DNA of 64,000 bases, taken from an uncultured Eubacteriales bacterium (GTDB lineage: Bacteria > Bacillota > Clostridia > Christensenellales > Aristaeellaceae). The notes beneath the pieces were generated by a model. That model was not told the DNA's origin. It did not search any database and worked only from the letters and a program-made list of their open reading frames with translations. The stretch covers positions 124,001 through 188,000 of the forward strand of contig CACXHY010000003.1 of the NCBI GenBank assembly GCA_902767565.1. The letters run 5' to 3'. How positions within the stretch are numbered: position 1 is the first letter of the stretch; every line of letters begins with the position of its first letter. A program made the position numbers and the translations under genes. Below are positions 52,652 through 60,449 of the stretch, piece by piece.

Positions 52652-53038
52652 ATGAAACAGGTCCTGAATTCCACCGACGCGCCGGCCGCCATCGGGCCCT
52701 ACTCCCAGGGCATCGCGGCGGGCGGCACCGTCTACGTCAGCGGGCAGCTGCCCATCATCCCCGCCACCGGCGAGCTCCACACGGGCTCCGTCGCGGACCA
52801 GACCCGGCAGGCGCTGCGCAACATCGCGGCGATCCTGAAGGAGGCCGGCTGCGGCATGGCGGACGTGGTGAAGACCACGGTCCTGCTGCGGGACATCGCC
52901 GATTTCGGCGAGATGAATGCGGCCTACGCGGAGTTCTTCCCGACGGACGCGCCCGCCCGCGCCTGCTTCCAGGCTGCCTGCCTGCCGAAGAACGCGGCGC
53001 TGGAGATCGAATGCGTGGCGGTCCGGGACAGGGCTTGA
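52652..53038 (+). CDS. ridA: RidA family enamine/imine deaminase
   Basis: 128 aa, full length. The motifs IGPYSQGI, VYVSGQLPIIP and the C-terminal ARACFQAACLPKNAALEIECVA with the conserved Arg and Glu are typical. Hydrolyses reactive 2-aminoacrylate released by PLP enzymes and serine/threonine dehydratases, which fits an organism with SdaA and ThrC. Cytoplasmic trimer in known members. Confidence 0.94.
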   Translation: MKQVLNSTDAPAAIGPYSQGIAAGGTVYVSGQLPIIPATGELHTGSVADQTRQALRNIAAILKEAGCGMADVVKTTVLLRDIADFGEMNAAYAEFFPTDAPARACFQAACLPKNAALEIECVAVRDRA

Positions 53039-53053
53039 CAGGCGTGCTATAAT
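53025..53053 (+). promoter_or_regulatory. promoter of the DUF1858 gene
   Basis: -10 TATAAT (53048-53053) is perfect; -35 GGGACA (53025-53030) at 17 nt is 4/6. It overlaps the ridA stop codon. A TTGACA also lies there but at an unusable 7-nt spacing. Confidence 0.6.
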
Positions 53054-53090
53054 GGTCACGGGCAGAAGCCCGGGAAAGGAAAGAGTCAAA

Positions 53091-53312
53091 ATGGAGATCA
53101 CGAAGGAAACCACCATGGGCGAAATGCTCCGCTACGACATGGGCATCGCCGGCGTGCTGATGCGCTGCGGCATGCACTGCGTCGGCTGCCCCTCCTCCGT
53201 CGGCGAGTCCCTGGAGATGGCCTGCATGGTGCACGGCCTGGACGTGGAGCAGGTGCTGGACGATATCAGGACCTACCTGGAGTTCAAGCAGGGCAAGCCC
53301 GCCGAGGCCTGA
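53091..53312 (+). CDS. DUF1858 redox-disulfide protein
   Basis: 73 aa from the ATG behind GGAAAGGA. Matches the small DUF1858 'hybrid-cluster-associated' family: ETTMGEMLRYDMGIAGVLMRCGMHCVGCP, with the CxxxCxxC cysteines (CGMHCVGC), then SLEMACMVHGLDVEQVLDDI. Probably a redox or metal-binding helper. No hybrid cluster protein gene is nearby. Confidence 0.87.
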   Translation: MEITKETTMGEMLRYDMGIAGVLMRCGMHCVGCPSSVGESLEMACMVHGLDVEQVLDDIRTYLEFKQGKPAEA

Positions 53313-53321
53313 GCCCCAGAC

Positions 53322-53352
53322 CCGGAGCCGGAGCGTGTCTCCGGCTTATTTC
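53322..53352. terminator. bidirectional terminator
   Basis: GCCGGAG (53327-53333) pairs with CTCCGGC (53339-53345) with a 5-nt loop; TTATTTC follows. Convergent genes on each side. Confidence 0.7.
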
Positions 53353-53996
53353 GTTGCCTCGATCTTCCTCAGGGCTTCCATGGCGGCCTCGGATTCGGCC
53401 AGCTTCTTGCTGCTGCCCGTGCCCGTGGCCAGCTGCTCCCCGGCGTAATAGACGCCCACCGTGAAGGACGGCGCGTGATCCGGTCCGCTGCGCTCCAGCA
53501 CCCGGTATTCCGGCGGGTCGCCGCCGTTGCGCTGATAATGCTCCTGCAGGCGGTTCTTGGCCTCGTTGGGGCGGAAGGGCTCCGCGCGCTTCGGCCAGCA
53601 GCGCTCCACCGTGTCCCGGGCCGCGCTGACGCCCCCGTCCAGCCAGATGGCCGCAAGGACGGCCTCCATGGCGTCGCACAGGACGCTGGGCTTGTCCCGC
53701 CCGCCGGTGCGCTCCTCCCCGTGGTCCATCCGCAGGCGCTCCCCGATGCCCCACCGGCGCGCGATGTCGCTGAGGGTCTCCTCGCACACCAGCTGCAGCC
53801 GGGTCCTGGTGAGCTCGCCCTCCTGCGCCTTCGGCATCTGCCGGAACAGGCGCACGGAGATCAGATACTCCAGGATCGCGTCCCCGAGGAACTCCAGCCG
53901 CTGGTTGTTGGGCGTCCCGGCCGAGGGGTGCGTCAGCGCCAGCTCCAGCAGCGACGCGTCGTGGAACCTGTACCCGAGAATGGTGTTGTCCCCCAT
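53346..53996 (-). CDS. rnc: ribonuclease III
   Basis: 216 aa from the ATG at 53994-53996 (SD GCAGGAGG). Catalytic signature NQRLEFLGDAILEYLIS (about 31-47) and second-site residues SVLCDAMEAVLAAI. The C-terminal dsRNA-binding domain starts near NRLQEHYQRNGG. Cleaves double-stranded RNA in rRNA maturation and mRNA control. Third gene of plsX-acpP-rnc. A strong hairpin lies in its leader. Confidence 0.95.
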   Translation of the reverse strand: MGDNTILGYRFHDASLLELALTHPSAGTPNNQRLEFLGDAILEYLISVRLFRQMPKAQEGELTRTRLQLVCEETLSDIARRWGIGERLRMDHGEERTGGRDKPSVLCDAMEAVLAAIWLDGGVSAARDTVERCWPKRAEPFRPNEAKNRLQEHYQRNGGDPPEYRVLERSGPDHAPSFTVGVYYAGEQLATGTGSSKKLAESEAAMEALRKIEATK

Positions 53997-54057
53997 GGAA
54001 ACCTCCTGCGCAATACCGAAGACCGCGGAAGGGCCTCGCGCCGTTTCCGCGCACAGA

Positions 54058-54093
54058 GACAAGGCGCAGCCGCGGGTGGGGCTGCGCCTTGTC
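54058..54093 (-). promoter_or_regulatory. 14-bp perfect hairpin in the acpP-rnc intercistronic region
   Basis: GACAAGGCGCAGCC (54058-54071) is the exact complement of 54080-54093, with an 8-nt loop. There is no T tract on either strand, so a simple terminator is unlikely. It sits 61 nt before the RNase III start codon, a place where a processing site for RNase III autocontrol would be expected (inference). Confidence 0.6.
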
Positions 54094-54108
54094 TCGGAAG
54101 GGACCGGA

Positions 54109-54333
54109 TTACTGGTGCGCCTCGATGTAGTCGGCCACGTCGCCGACGGTGCGCATCTTCATGATCTGGTCGTCCTCCACCATGATGCCGAACTTGTCCT
54201 CCAGGTCCATGATCATGACCATGATGTTGGCGCTGTCGGCCTTGAGATCCTCCACCAGGCGGGTCTCGCGGGTGATGGTGGCCTCGTCAGCCTTGAGCTG
54301 CTCGGCGATCAGCTTCTTGACGGTCTCGTACAT
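54109..54333 (-). CDS. acpP: acyl carrier protein
   Basis: 74 aa from the ATG at 54331-54333 (SD AGGAGGAG). The 4'-phosphopantetheine serine is in LKADSANIMVMIMDLEDKFG; the usual DSLD is DSAN here, and the surrounding helix II is unusually rich in methionine (MVMIM, IMVEDDQIMKM). Carries acyl chains for fatty-acid synthesis. Between plsX and rnc as in many Firmicutes. Confidence 0.93.
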   Translation of the reverse strand: MYETVKKLIAEQLKADEATITRETRLVEDLKADSANIMVMIMDLEDKFGIMVEDDQIMKMRTVGDVADYIEAHQ

Positions 54334-54402
54334 GGTTGTCTCCTCCTGAAATGGCGTTGTTGTCATCGTGTATCCGCAATCCGAATGAACGGAGAATGCG
54401 CG

Positions 54403-55401
54403 TTATGCCTGAAGCTTCTCAAGGCCCGCCGCGATGATGTCCGGCACCTTGCCTTCGATCATCTTCACGCACTGGGCGATGGCGCAGGCGAAGGCGTGGG
54501 CGTCGGAGGAACCGTGGCCCTTGACCACCGCGCCCTGCACGCCCAGCAGGGGAGCGCCGCCGACCTCGGAATAGTCCATGGCCTTCTTGACCCTCCCGAA
54601 GGCGGGCTTGGCGATGAGGGCGCCCATCTTGCTGCGGAAGTCCGCGGTGAGCTCGCCCTTGATGATGCCCATGAGCGTGGAGGCGACGCCCTCCATGAAC
54701 TTCAGCACCAGGTTGCCGCTGAAGCCGTCGCAGACCAGCACGTCCGCGGTGTCCGCCAGCAGGTCCCGGGCCTCCACGTTGCCCACGAAGTTGTAGGGAG
54801 CCTTCTCCATCAGGGGATAGGTCTCCTTCACCAGCGCGTTGCCCTTCTCGGCCTCGGCGCCGATGTTGATCAGGCCCACCCGGGGATCCTCCACGCCCAT
54901 CACGCCCTGCATGTAGGCGCTGCCCATCAGGCCGAACTGCACCAGATAGTCCGGCTTGCAGTCCACGTTGGCGCCGCAGTCGATCAGCAGGGCGCCCCGC
55001 TTGCCGTTGGGCAGGACCGGGGCCAGGGCCGGGCGCTCGATGCCCGGGATGCGGCCCAGCCGGAACATGCCGCCCGCCAGGGTCGCGCCCGTGGATCCCG
55101 CGGAGACGAAGCCGTCGCACTCGCCGCTCTTGACCTGCAGCATGCCGATGACCGTCGCCGAGTTCTTCTTCGTGCGCACGCCCATGACCGGATGCTCGTG
55201 GTTGGTGATGACCTCCGGGGCGTCTACCAGAGTGATGCGCTCCCGCACGTCGCCGCAGTCCGTCAGCAGCGGCTCCACCTCGCTCAGCACGCCGCCCAGG
55301 GCCACCGTCAGCTCCGGAAAACGGCGAAGAGCCTCGATCACGCCCTGAACCGGCGCCTGCGGGGCGTTGTCGCCGCCCATCGCGTCCACGAAGATCCGCA
55401 A
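54403..55401 (-). CDS. plsX: phosphate acyltransferase PlsX
   Basis: 332 aa, TTG start at 55399-55401 behind GGGGAGG. Makes acyl-phosphate from acyl-ACP for phospholipid synthesis. MRIFVDAMGGDNAP, FVSAGSTGATLAGG, LIDCGANVDCKPDYL and VCDGFSGNLVLKFMEG are family hallmarks. First gene of the cluster; FakA (58.8 kb) and DegV (14 kb) feed the same pool by phosphorylating exogenous fatty acids. Confidence 0.97.
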   Translation of the reverse strand: MRIFVDAMGGDNAPQAPVQGVIEALRRFPELTVALGGVLSEVEPLLTDCGDVRERITLVDAPEVITNHEHPVMGVRTKKNSATVIGMLQVKSGECDGFVSAGSTGATLAGGMFRLGRIPGIERPALAPVLPNGKRGALLIDCGANVDCKPDYLVQFGLMGSAYMQGVMGVEDPRVGLINIGAEAEKGNALVKETYPLMEKAPYNFVGNVEARDLLADTADVLVCDGFSGNLVLKFMEGVASTLMGIIKGELTADFRSKMGALIAKPAFGRVKKAMDYSEVGGAPLLGVQGAVVKGHGSSDAHAFACAIAQCVKMIEGKVPDIIAAGLEKLQA

Positions 55402-55431
55402 GGAAATCGCCTCCCCGAAAGATTCGCACGC

Positions 55432-55460
55432 ATTGTAGCAGAAAAGCGCCGGGAATGCAA
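55432..55460 (-). promoter_or_regulatory. promoter of plsX-acpP-rnc
   Basis: Minus strand: -35 TTGCAT (55455-55460), 17-nt spacer, -10 TACAAT (55432-55437), 30 nt before the TTG start. No FapR-like operator was recognised. Confidence 0.75.
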
Positions 55461-55624
55461 GCGGTGTACAGATTTCGTACAGCCGCGCCGCCTTGACAGC
55501 CGCGGCCGGCTGTGCTATGATCCCCCCACAGCACGTTTGCGTTTTGTAAACCTCTGCCGCGCGTCACACGGGCAGGGGTTTTGTGTGTGGTGCGGACAGC
55601 ATATGGAAACGGGGGGCGGCTGCC

Positions 55625-56611
55625 ATGTCTGAAGGGGAGATCATCATCCGGGCGGAAGGCCTGACCAAGGTCTACCGGCGCACGTCCGGCGGAAAGGGCT
55701 TTCTCGGCCTGTTCCGCCGCAGGACGGAGGAAGTGCGGGGCCTGACGGACGCCGGCTTCGAGATCCGCAGGGGCGAGGTCGTCGGGCTGCTGGGACCCAA
55801 CGGAGCCGGAAAGTCCACCACGGTGAAGCTGCTGACCGGCATCCTCACGGCGGACGGCGGCGCCTGCGGCGTGATGGGGCGGACGCCCTGGCTGGAGCGC
55901 AGGAAGATCGCGGCGGACATCGGCGCGGTGTTCGGCCAGCGGATGCAGCTGTGGTGGGACGTGCCGGTCCTGGACTCCTTCCGCCTCCTGCGGGACATCT
56001 ACAGCGTGCCCGAGGCGCGGTGGAAGGCGCGCCTGGACGAGCTGACCGACGCGCTGGAGCTGGGCGGGATCCTGCAGGTGCCCATGCGCCAGCTGAGCCT
56101 GGGGCAGCGGATGCGCGCCGAGCTGTGCGGCTCCCTCCTGCACGAGCCCTCCATCCTGTTCCTGGACGAGCCCACCATCGGCCTGGACGCGGTGAGCAAG
56201 CTCCGGCTCCGCGATTTCCTGCGGGCGGAGAACCGGGAGCGCGGCACCACCATCCTCCTGACCACCCACGACATGGCCGATATGCTGGCCCTGTGCCCGC
56301 GGGTGCTGGTGCTGGGGCGCGGCCGCCTGCTCTATGACGGCGGGCTGGATGCCCTCCTGCGGCGGTACGATACCGAGCACACCCTGCGCTGCGTGTTCGA
56401 CGGCGGCGCGGAGCCGGAAGGGCTTCCTCCCTCCGTCGGCGTCCGCCGGGAGGGCGAGGCGTGGACGCTGACCTTTGCCCCGGCGGAGATCCCCGTCGGC
56501 GAGGTCCTCGCGAAGCTCCTCGCCGCGGGCCCCGTCCGGGAGCTGACGCTGAAGGAGCAGGACACGGACCGGCTGGTGGCCAGGATGTACGCAGACCTGA
56601 AGCTGACCTGA
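55625..56611 (+). CDS. ABC transporter ATP-binding protein
   Basis: 328 aa from the ATG at 55625. Walker A GPNGAGKST (K63), Q-loop region GQRMQLWWD, signature LSLGQRMR, Walker B ILFLDEP and the switch His in TTHD. The MQLWWD motif after the Q-loop and the C-terminal 90-residue extension are typical of the ABC-2 exporters that work with PF06182 permeases. Forms a unit with the next two genes. Confidence 0.93.
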   Translation: MSEGEIIIRAEGLTKVYRRTSGGKGFLGLFRRRTEEVRGLTDAGFEIRRGEVVGLLGPNGAGKSTTVKLLTGILTADGGACGVMGRTPWLERRKIAADIGAVFGQRMQLWWDVPVLDSFRLLRDIYSVPEARWKARLDELTDALELGGILQVPMRQLSLGQRMRAELCGSLLHEPSILFLDEPTIGLDAVSKLRLRDFLRAENRERGTTILLTTHDMADMLALCPRVLVLGRGRLLYDGGLDALLRRYDTEHTLRCVFDGGAEPEGLPPSVGVRREGEAWTLTFAPAEIPVGEVLAKLLAAGPVRELTLKEQDTDRLVARMYADLKLT

Positions 56612-56640
56612 GCGCCGCGCCGAGAAGGAAGGGAACGCAC

Positions 56641-57429
56641 TTGAACATCCGGGCTTACCGAACCGCCTTCGCCGTGCACGCGCGGCAGGTCAGCCGATAC
56701 CGCGGCGCCGCCCTGGGCGGCATGGTGACGCAGGCCTTTTTCGGCGTCATGCTGGTCGCCCTGTATGAGGCGCTGGCGGGGGAGGGCGACCTCCTCCGGG
56801 AGACCGCGACCTATGTGTGGCTGCAGCAGATCTTTTTCCGCGCCTTCTTCTCCACCGGCGGCGAGATCTACGAGCAGATCATGTCCGGCAGCGTCTGCTA
56901 CAGCCTGCTGCGCCCCGTCGACCTGCATCTCTGGTGCGTCTGCCGGGAGATGGCGGCGAAGATCGTCGGGGTGACCATGCGGCTCCTGCCCATGATCCTG
57001 ATCCAGTTCGTCCTGCCCGAAAGCTGGCGCATGCTCCCGCCGGACAGCCCCGTCGCCTTCGTCCGCTTCGCGCTTTCGCTCCTGACCGGCTTCCTCGTCA
57101 TCGCGCAGGTGAACATGATCACCGCCGCCGTCACGATGCGGACGCTGGACAACAAGGGCTTCAGCGGGCTGATCAACCTGGTCATGATGATCCTGGCGGG
57201 CAACATCGTCCCCCTGACCCTCGCCCCGGAACGCCTGCAGGCCGTCCTTCGCTGGCAGCCCTTCGCCCAGATGCTCGACGCCCCGATCCGCATGTGGCTG
57301 CACGCGGGCCCCGCCGGGGAGTGGGCGCTGAGCTTTGGCGTGCAGCTGGCGTGGCTGGCGGGACTGACCGTCTTCTCCCGGTGCCTGTGGGGGCGCGGCA
57401 TCCGGCGGATCGAACTGCAGGGAGGCTGA
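56641..57429 (+). CDS. ABC-2 family permease, subunit 1
   Basis: 262 aa from TTG at 56641 (SD GGAAGGGA); no ATG fits, and the longer frame overlaps the ATPase gene. Six predicted membrane helices. The segment WLQQIFFRAFF ... SGSVCYSLLRPVDLHLWCVCREMA resembles the PF06182 family. The substrate is unknown; family members export drugs or glycolipid-like compounds. Confidence 0.88.
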   Translation: MNIRAYRTAFAVHARQVSRYRGAALGGMVTQAFFGVMLVALYEALAGEGDLLRETATYVWLQQIFFRAFFSTGGEIYEQIMSGSVCYSLLRPVDLHLWCVCREMAAKIVGVTMRLLPMILIQFVLPESWRMLPPDSPVAFVRFALSLLTGFLVIAQVNMITAAVTMRTLDNKGFSGLINLVMMILAGNIVPLTLAPERLQAVLRWQPFAQMLDAPIRMWLHAGPAGEWALSFGVQLAWLAGLTVFSRCLWGRGIRRIELQGG

Positions 57430-57432
57430 GCG

Positions 57433-58224
57433 ATGCGATACGTGATGCACGCCATGCGGATGAACCTGCGCCGGGCCGCGCAGTACCGCAGCTCCTTCCG
57501 GATGCAGATCGCCGCCCAGATCGTGATGACCTTCGGCGACCTCTGGGCCATACTCCTGCTGGCCGAGCGCTTCGGCGGGATGGCCCACTGGAGCCTGTAC
57601 GAGGTCATGTTCTTCTTCGGCGCGATGCAGATCGCCTTCGCGGTCACGGAGATGATCAACCGGGGCTTCGGCCACATCTCCTCCCTGATCCGCATGGGCG
57701 ATCTGGACACCATGCTGACGCGCCCGAGGGGCATCGCGGCCCAGGTGATCCTCTCCGAGCTGGATCCCAGGCGCATCGGCAGCGTGGCGGTCGGCCTGAC
57801 CGCCCTGACCGTCGCGACCCTGAAGACCGGGCTGCGGTGGACCCTCCCGGATGTCCTGCTGCTCCTGTGGGGGATGACCGGCACCGTCGCGCTGATGATG
57901 GGCCTGTTCATGATCGAGGCCGTGGTCTGCCTCTTCTCCGTCCAGTCCGTGGAGATCGTGAACGTCTTCACCTACGGCGGACGCCAGACCTGCCAGTATC
58001 CCCTCGACCTCTATCCCGACTGGCTGCGGACCACCTTCACCTATGTGATCCCCATCGGCCTGTGCCTGCAGTTCCCGGTCTGCCATATCCTGGGCAAGCC
58101 CTTGGCCGGCGCGGAGACCGGCGGCTGGGTGTGGCTCGGACCGGCGGCGGGATTCGTCTTCCTCGGCCTCTGCTCCCTCGCGTGGCGGCTGGGCCTGCGG
58201 CACTACCGCTCCACCGGAAGCTGA
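57433..58224 (+). CDS. ABC-2 family permease, subunit 2
   Basis: 263 aa, begins 3 nt after subunit 1. Six membrane helices. PF06182-type landmarks: EMINRGFGHISSLIRMGDLDTMLTRPRG, and QYPLDLYPDWLRTTFTYVIPIGL. It should heterodimerise with subunit 1 on top of the ATPase. The cassette has no neighbouring regulator or resistance gene to suggest a substrate. Confidence 0.88.
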   Translation: MRYVMHAMRMNLRRAAQYRSSFRMQIAAQIVMTFGDLWAILLLAERFGGMAHWSLYEVMFFFGAMQIAFAVTEMINRGFGHISSLIRMGDLDTMLTRPRGIAAQVILSELDPRRIGSVAVGLTALTVATLKTGLRWTLPDVLLLLWGMTGTVALMMGLFMIEAVVCLFSVQSVEIVNVFTYGGRQTCQYPLDLYPDWLRTTFTYVIPIGLCLQFPVCHILGKPLAGAETGGWVWLGPAAGFVFLGLCSLAWRLGLRHYRSTGS

Positions 58225-58242
58225 CCCGCCGCAGATTGCCCC

Positions 58243-58271
58243 TTGCTTTATCCACTCTTTTCCTGTATAAT
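58243..58271 (+). promoter_or_regulatory. promoter of asp23-fakA-recG
   Basis: -35 TTGCTT (58243-58248), 17-nt spacer, perfect -10 TATAAT (58266-58271), in an AT-richer gap. Confidence 0.8.
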
Positions 58272-58329
58272 CTCTCTGTCCATGGAAACATGGGCTTTAT
58301 GGCGATGCAAATGAAGGAGGAACCGACGG

Positions 58330-58680
58330 ATGGAATGCAAGATCAGGAATGAGATCGGCACCATCTTCATCACCGAAGATGTCCTCTTGAAGGTTGCCGG
58401 ATACGCCGCACTGGAGTGCTACGGCATCGTGGCCATGTCCTCCAAGCGGGCGACAGACGGCATCGTGGAATGGCTCGGGCGCGAGAACCTCTCCAAGGGC
58501 GTGCAGATCCGCAGCGTGGAAGACGCGCTGGACGTGGACCTGTACATCATCGTGGAGTACGGGATCTCCATCGCGGAGGTCTGCAAGAACATCGTGGACA
58601 CCGTGCGCTATAAGCTGGAGGCCATGACCGGCATCGGCGTGCGCAAGGTGACCGTGACGGTGGAAGGGATCCGCGTGTGA
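58330..58680 (+). CDS. Asp23/Gls24 family protein (YloU-like)
   Basis: 116 aa. The Asp23 fold pattern is clear: GTIFITEDVLLKVAGYAALECYGI, then DVDLYIIVEYGISIAEVCKNIVDTVRYKLE and VTVTVEGIRV. In Firmicutes these are envelope-stress or alkaline-shock proteins, and this YloU subgroup is nearly always directly upstream of the DAK2 gene, as here. SD AAGGAGGA. Confidence 0.93.
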   Translation: MECKIRNEIGTIFITEDVLLKVAGYAALECYGIVAMSSKRATDGIVEWLGRENLSKGVQIRSVEDALDVDLYIIVEYGISIAEVCKNIVDTVRYKLEAMTGIGVRKVTVTVEGIRV

Positions 58681-58784
58681 CGAAGACGGCAGACAGGCGT
58701 GGGACATCGGTTTTTTGTGCCTGACCGGGTCTTCGTTCCGGTCCCGTGTCCCTGATGCTGCCGCGCGAACGGAGGATAGAGAAG

Positions 58785-60446
58785 TTGATTGAAGCAAAGA
58801 CGATCGACGGCCTGCTGATGCGCGAGATGGCGGTGGCCGGCAGCGCGCTGCTGGAAGCCAACCGCGCCGAGGTGGATGCCCTGAATGTTTTCCCGGTGCC
58901 CGACGGCGACACCGGCACCAACATGTCCCTGACCATGCAGAGCGCCGTGCGGGAGATCAGCGCAAAGGAATTCCTGCGGGCGGACGAGGCCTGCGCCGCG
59001 CTGTCCAAGGGCGCGCTGCGGGGCGCCCGCGGCAACTCCGGCGTCATCACGTCCCAGCTGCTGCGCGGCTTCGCCAAGTCCCTGAACGGGGTGGAAAAGA
59101 TCACCCCCGAGCTTTTCGCCAGGGCCATGAAGGCCGGCTCGGACCTGGCCTACAAGGCCGTGATGAAGCCCAAGGAGGGCACGATCCTCACCGTGGCCCG
59201 GGTGATGGCGGAGGACGCGCTGCAGCAGGTGCAGCAGACGCCCGACAGCTTTGACGCCCTCTTCACCACCATCCTGCGCAGCGGCGCCGACATCCTCAGG
59301 AAGACCCCGGAGATGCTGCCGGCCCTGAAACAGGCGGGCGTGGTGGACTCCGGCGGACGCGGCCTGCTGTATATCTACACGGGCTACGCGGCGGTGCTGC
59401 GCGGGGAATCCATCGAGGAGCTGATCCAGCAGAGCACCGGCGCCGATGACGGCTCCTTCCGCGACGACCACGACGCCATCATCGACCTGAACTTCGAATA
59501 TCACGTGGCCTTCTCCCTGCGCTCCCTGAGCGAGGACTATTCCCAGAGCGATGTGGACTCCATGCGCCGCCGCCTCAACCGCATCGGCAACATGGTCAAC
59601 ATCGACGGCGAGGCCGCGCCCTACCGCGTGCACGTCCACACCAACGACCCCGGCGACGCGCTGCAGTTCGGCGTGGAGCTGGGCGAGGTGACGGACATCG
59701 AGATCGTCAACATGGCCGCCGAACGCCGGGCCAAACAGCCCGCGCCCGCTGAGGAGGCCCCGGCCGAGCCCGAGGCGCCCGCGGAGCGCAAGAAGAGCGG
59801 CATGGTGGCGGTCTCCCTGGGCGACGGCTTCTCCCACATCTTCCGGGATCTGGGCGTGGACGTGGTCGTGGAGGGCGGCCAGACCATGAACCCCTCCATC
59901 GACGATATCCATCAGGCCATCATCCACTGCAACGCCGAGACCGTGTACGTCTTCCCCAACAACGGCAACGTGGTGATGGCGGCCAACCAGGCGGCCGAGA
60001 TCGCGGACTGCAAGGTCTTCGTGATCCCCACCAAGAACGTGGCCATGGGCATCGCCGCGGCGGTGGCCTTCCAGCCCGACGCCGAGGGCGAGAAGAACGC
60101 CGAGGCCATGAAGGAAGCCGCCGAGAACGTGAAGACCGCCACGGTGACCTTCGCCGTCCGCGACAGCGAGAACAACGGCGTCACCATCCACGAGGGCGAC
60201 TTCATCGGCCTGCAGAACGGCCAGATCGCCTGCGCCGGCGGGGACTTGGACGAGGTCATCACCCGGACCATGGACGCCGTCATGACGGAGGACGACGAGC
60301 TGATCACCGTCTATTACGGCAGCGACGTCAGCGAGGAGGACGCCAAAAAGATGGCGGACCAGATCGCCGACAGCTATCCCGACTGCGACGTGGAGTGCCT
60401 GGCCGGCGGCCAGCCCCTCTACTACTACCTGATCTCGGTGGAATAA
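58785..60446 (+). CDS. fakA: fatty acid kinase catalytic subunit FakA (YloV, DAK2 domain)
   Basis: 553 aa from TTG at 58785, which has GGAGGA 8 nt upstream; the GTG 13 codons earlier has no ribosome site. The DAK2-type kinase domain has NVFPVPDGDTGTNM with metal/ATP Asp40 and Asp42 and GALRGARGNSGVITSQL. After an Ala/Pro/Glu-rich linker (about 315-345) comes a DegV-like C-terminal domain. With DegV/FakB proteins it phosphorylates fatty acids, and acyl-phosphate enters via PlsY/PlsX. Sits between asp23 and recG as in B. subtilis. Confidence 0.94.
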   Translation: MIEAKTIDGLLMREMAVAGSALLEANRAEVDALNVFPVPDGDTGTNMSLTMQSAVREISAKEFLRADEACAALSKGALRGARGNSGVITSQLLRGFAKSLNGVEKITPELFARAMKAGSDLAYKAVMKPKEGTILTVARVMAEDALQQVQQTPDSFDALFTTILRSGADILRKTPEMLPALKQAGVVDSGGRGLLYIYTGYAAVLRGESIEELIQQSTGADDGSFRDDHDAIIDLNFEYHVAFSLRSLSEDYSQSDVDSMRRRLNRIGNMVNIDGEAAPYRVHVHTNDPGDALQFGVELGEVTDIEIVNMAAERRAKQPAPAEEAPAEPEAPAERKKSGMVAVSLGDGFSHIFRDLGVDVVVEGGQTMNPSIDDIHQAIIHCNAETVYVFPNNGNVVMAANQAAEIADCKVFVIPTKNVAMGIAAAVAFQPDAEGEKNAEAMKEAAENVKTATVTFAVRDSENNGVTIHEGDFIGLQNGQIACAGGDLDEVITRTMDAVMTEDDELITVYYGSDVSEEDAKKMADQIADSYPDCDVECLAGGQPLYYYLISVE

Positions 60447-60449
60447 GAC

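Noticed and set aside
58681-58784. Terminator between asp23 and fakA (CGAAGAC...GTCTTCG with a T6 run)
   Set aside because: The T run lies between the arms, not after them, and the arms are far apart; readthrough into fakA-recG is more likely.
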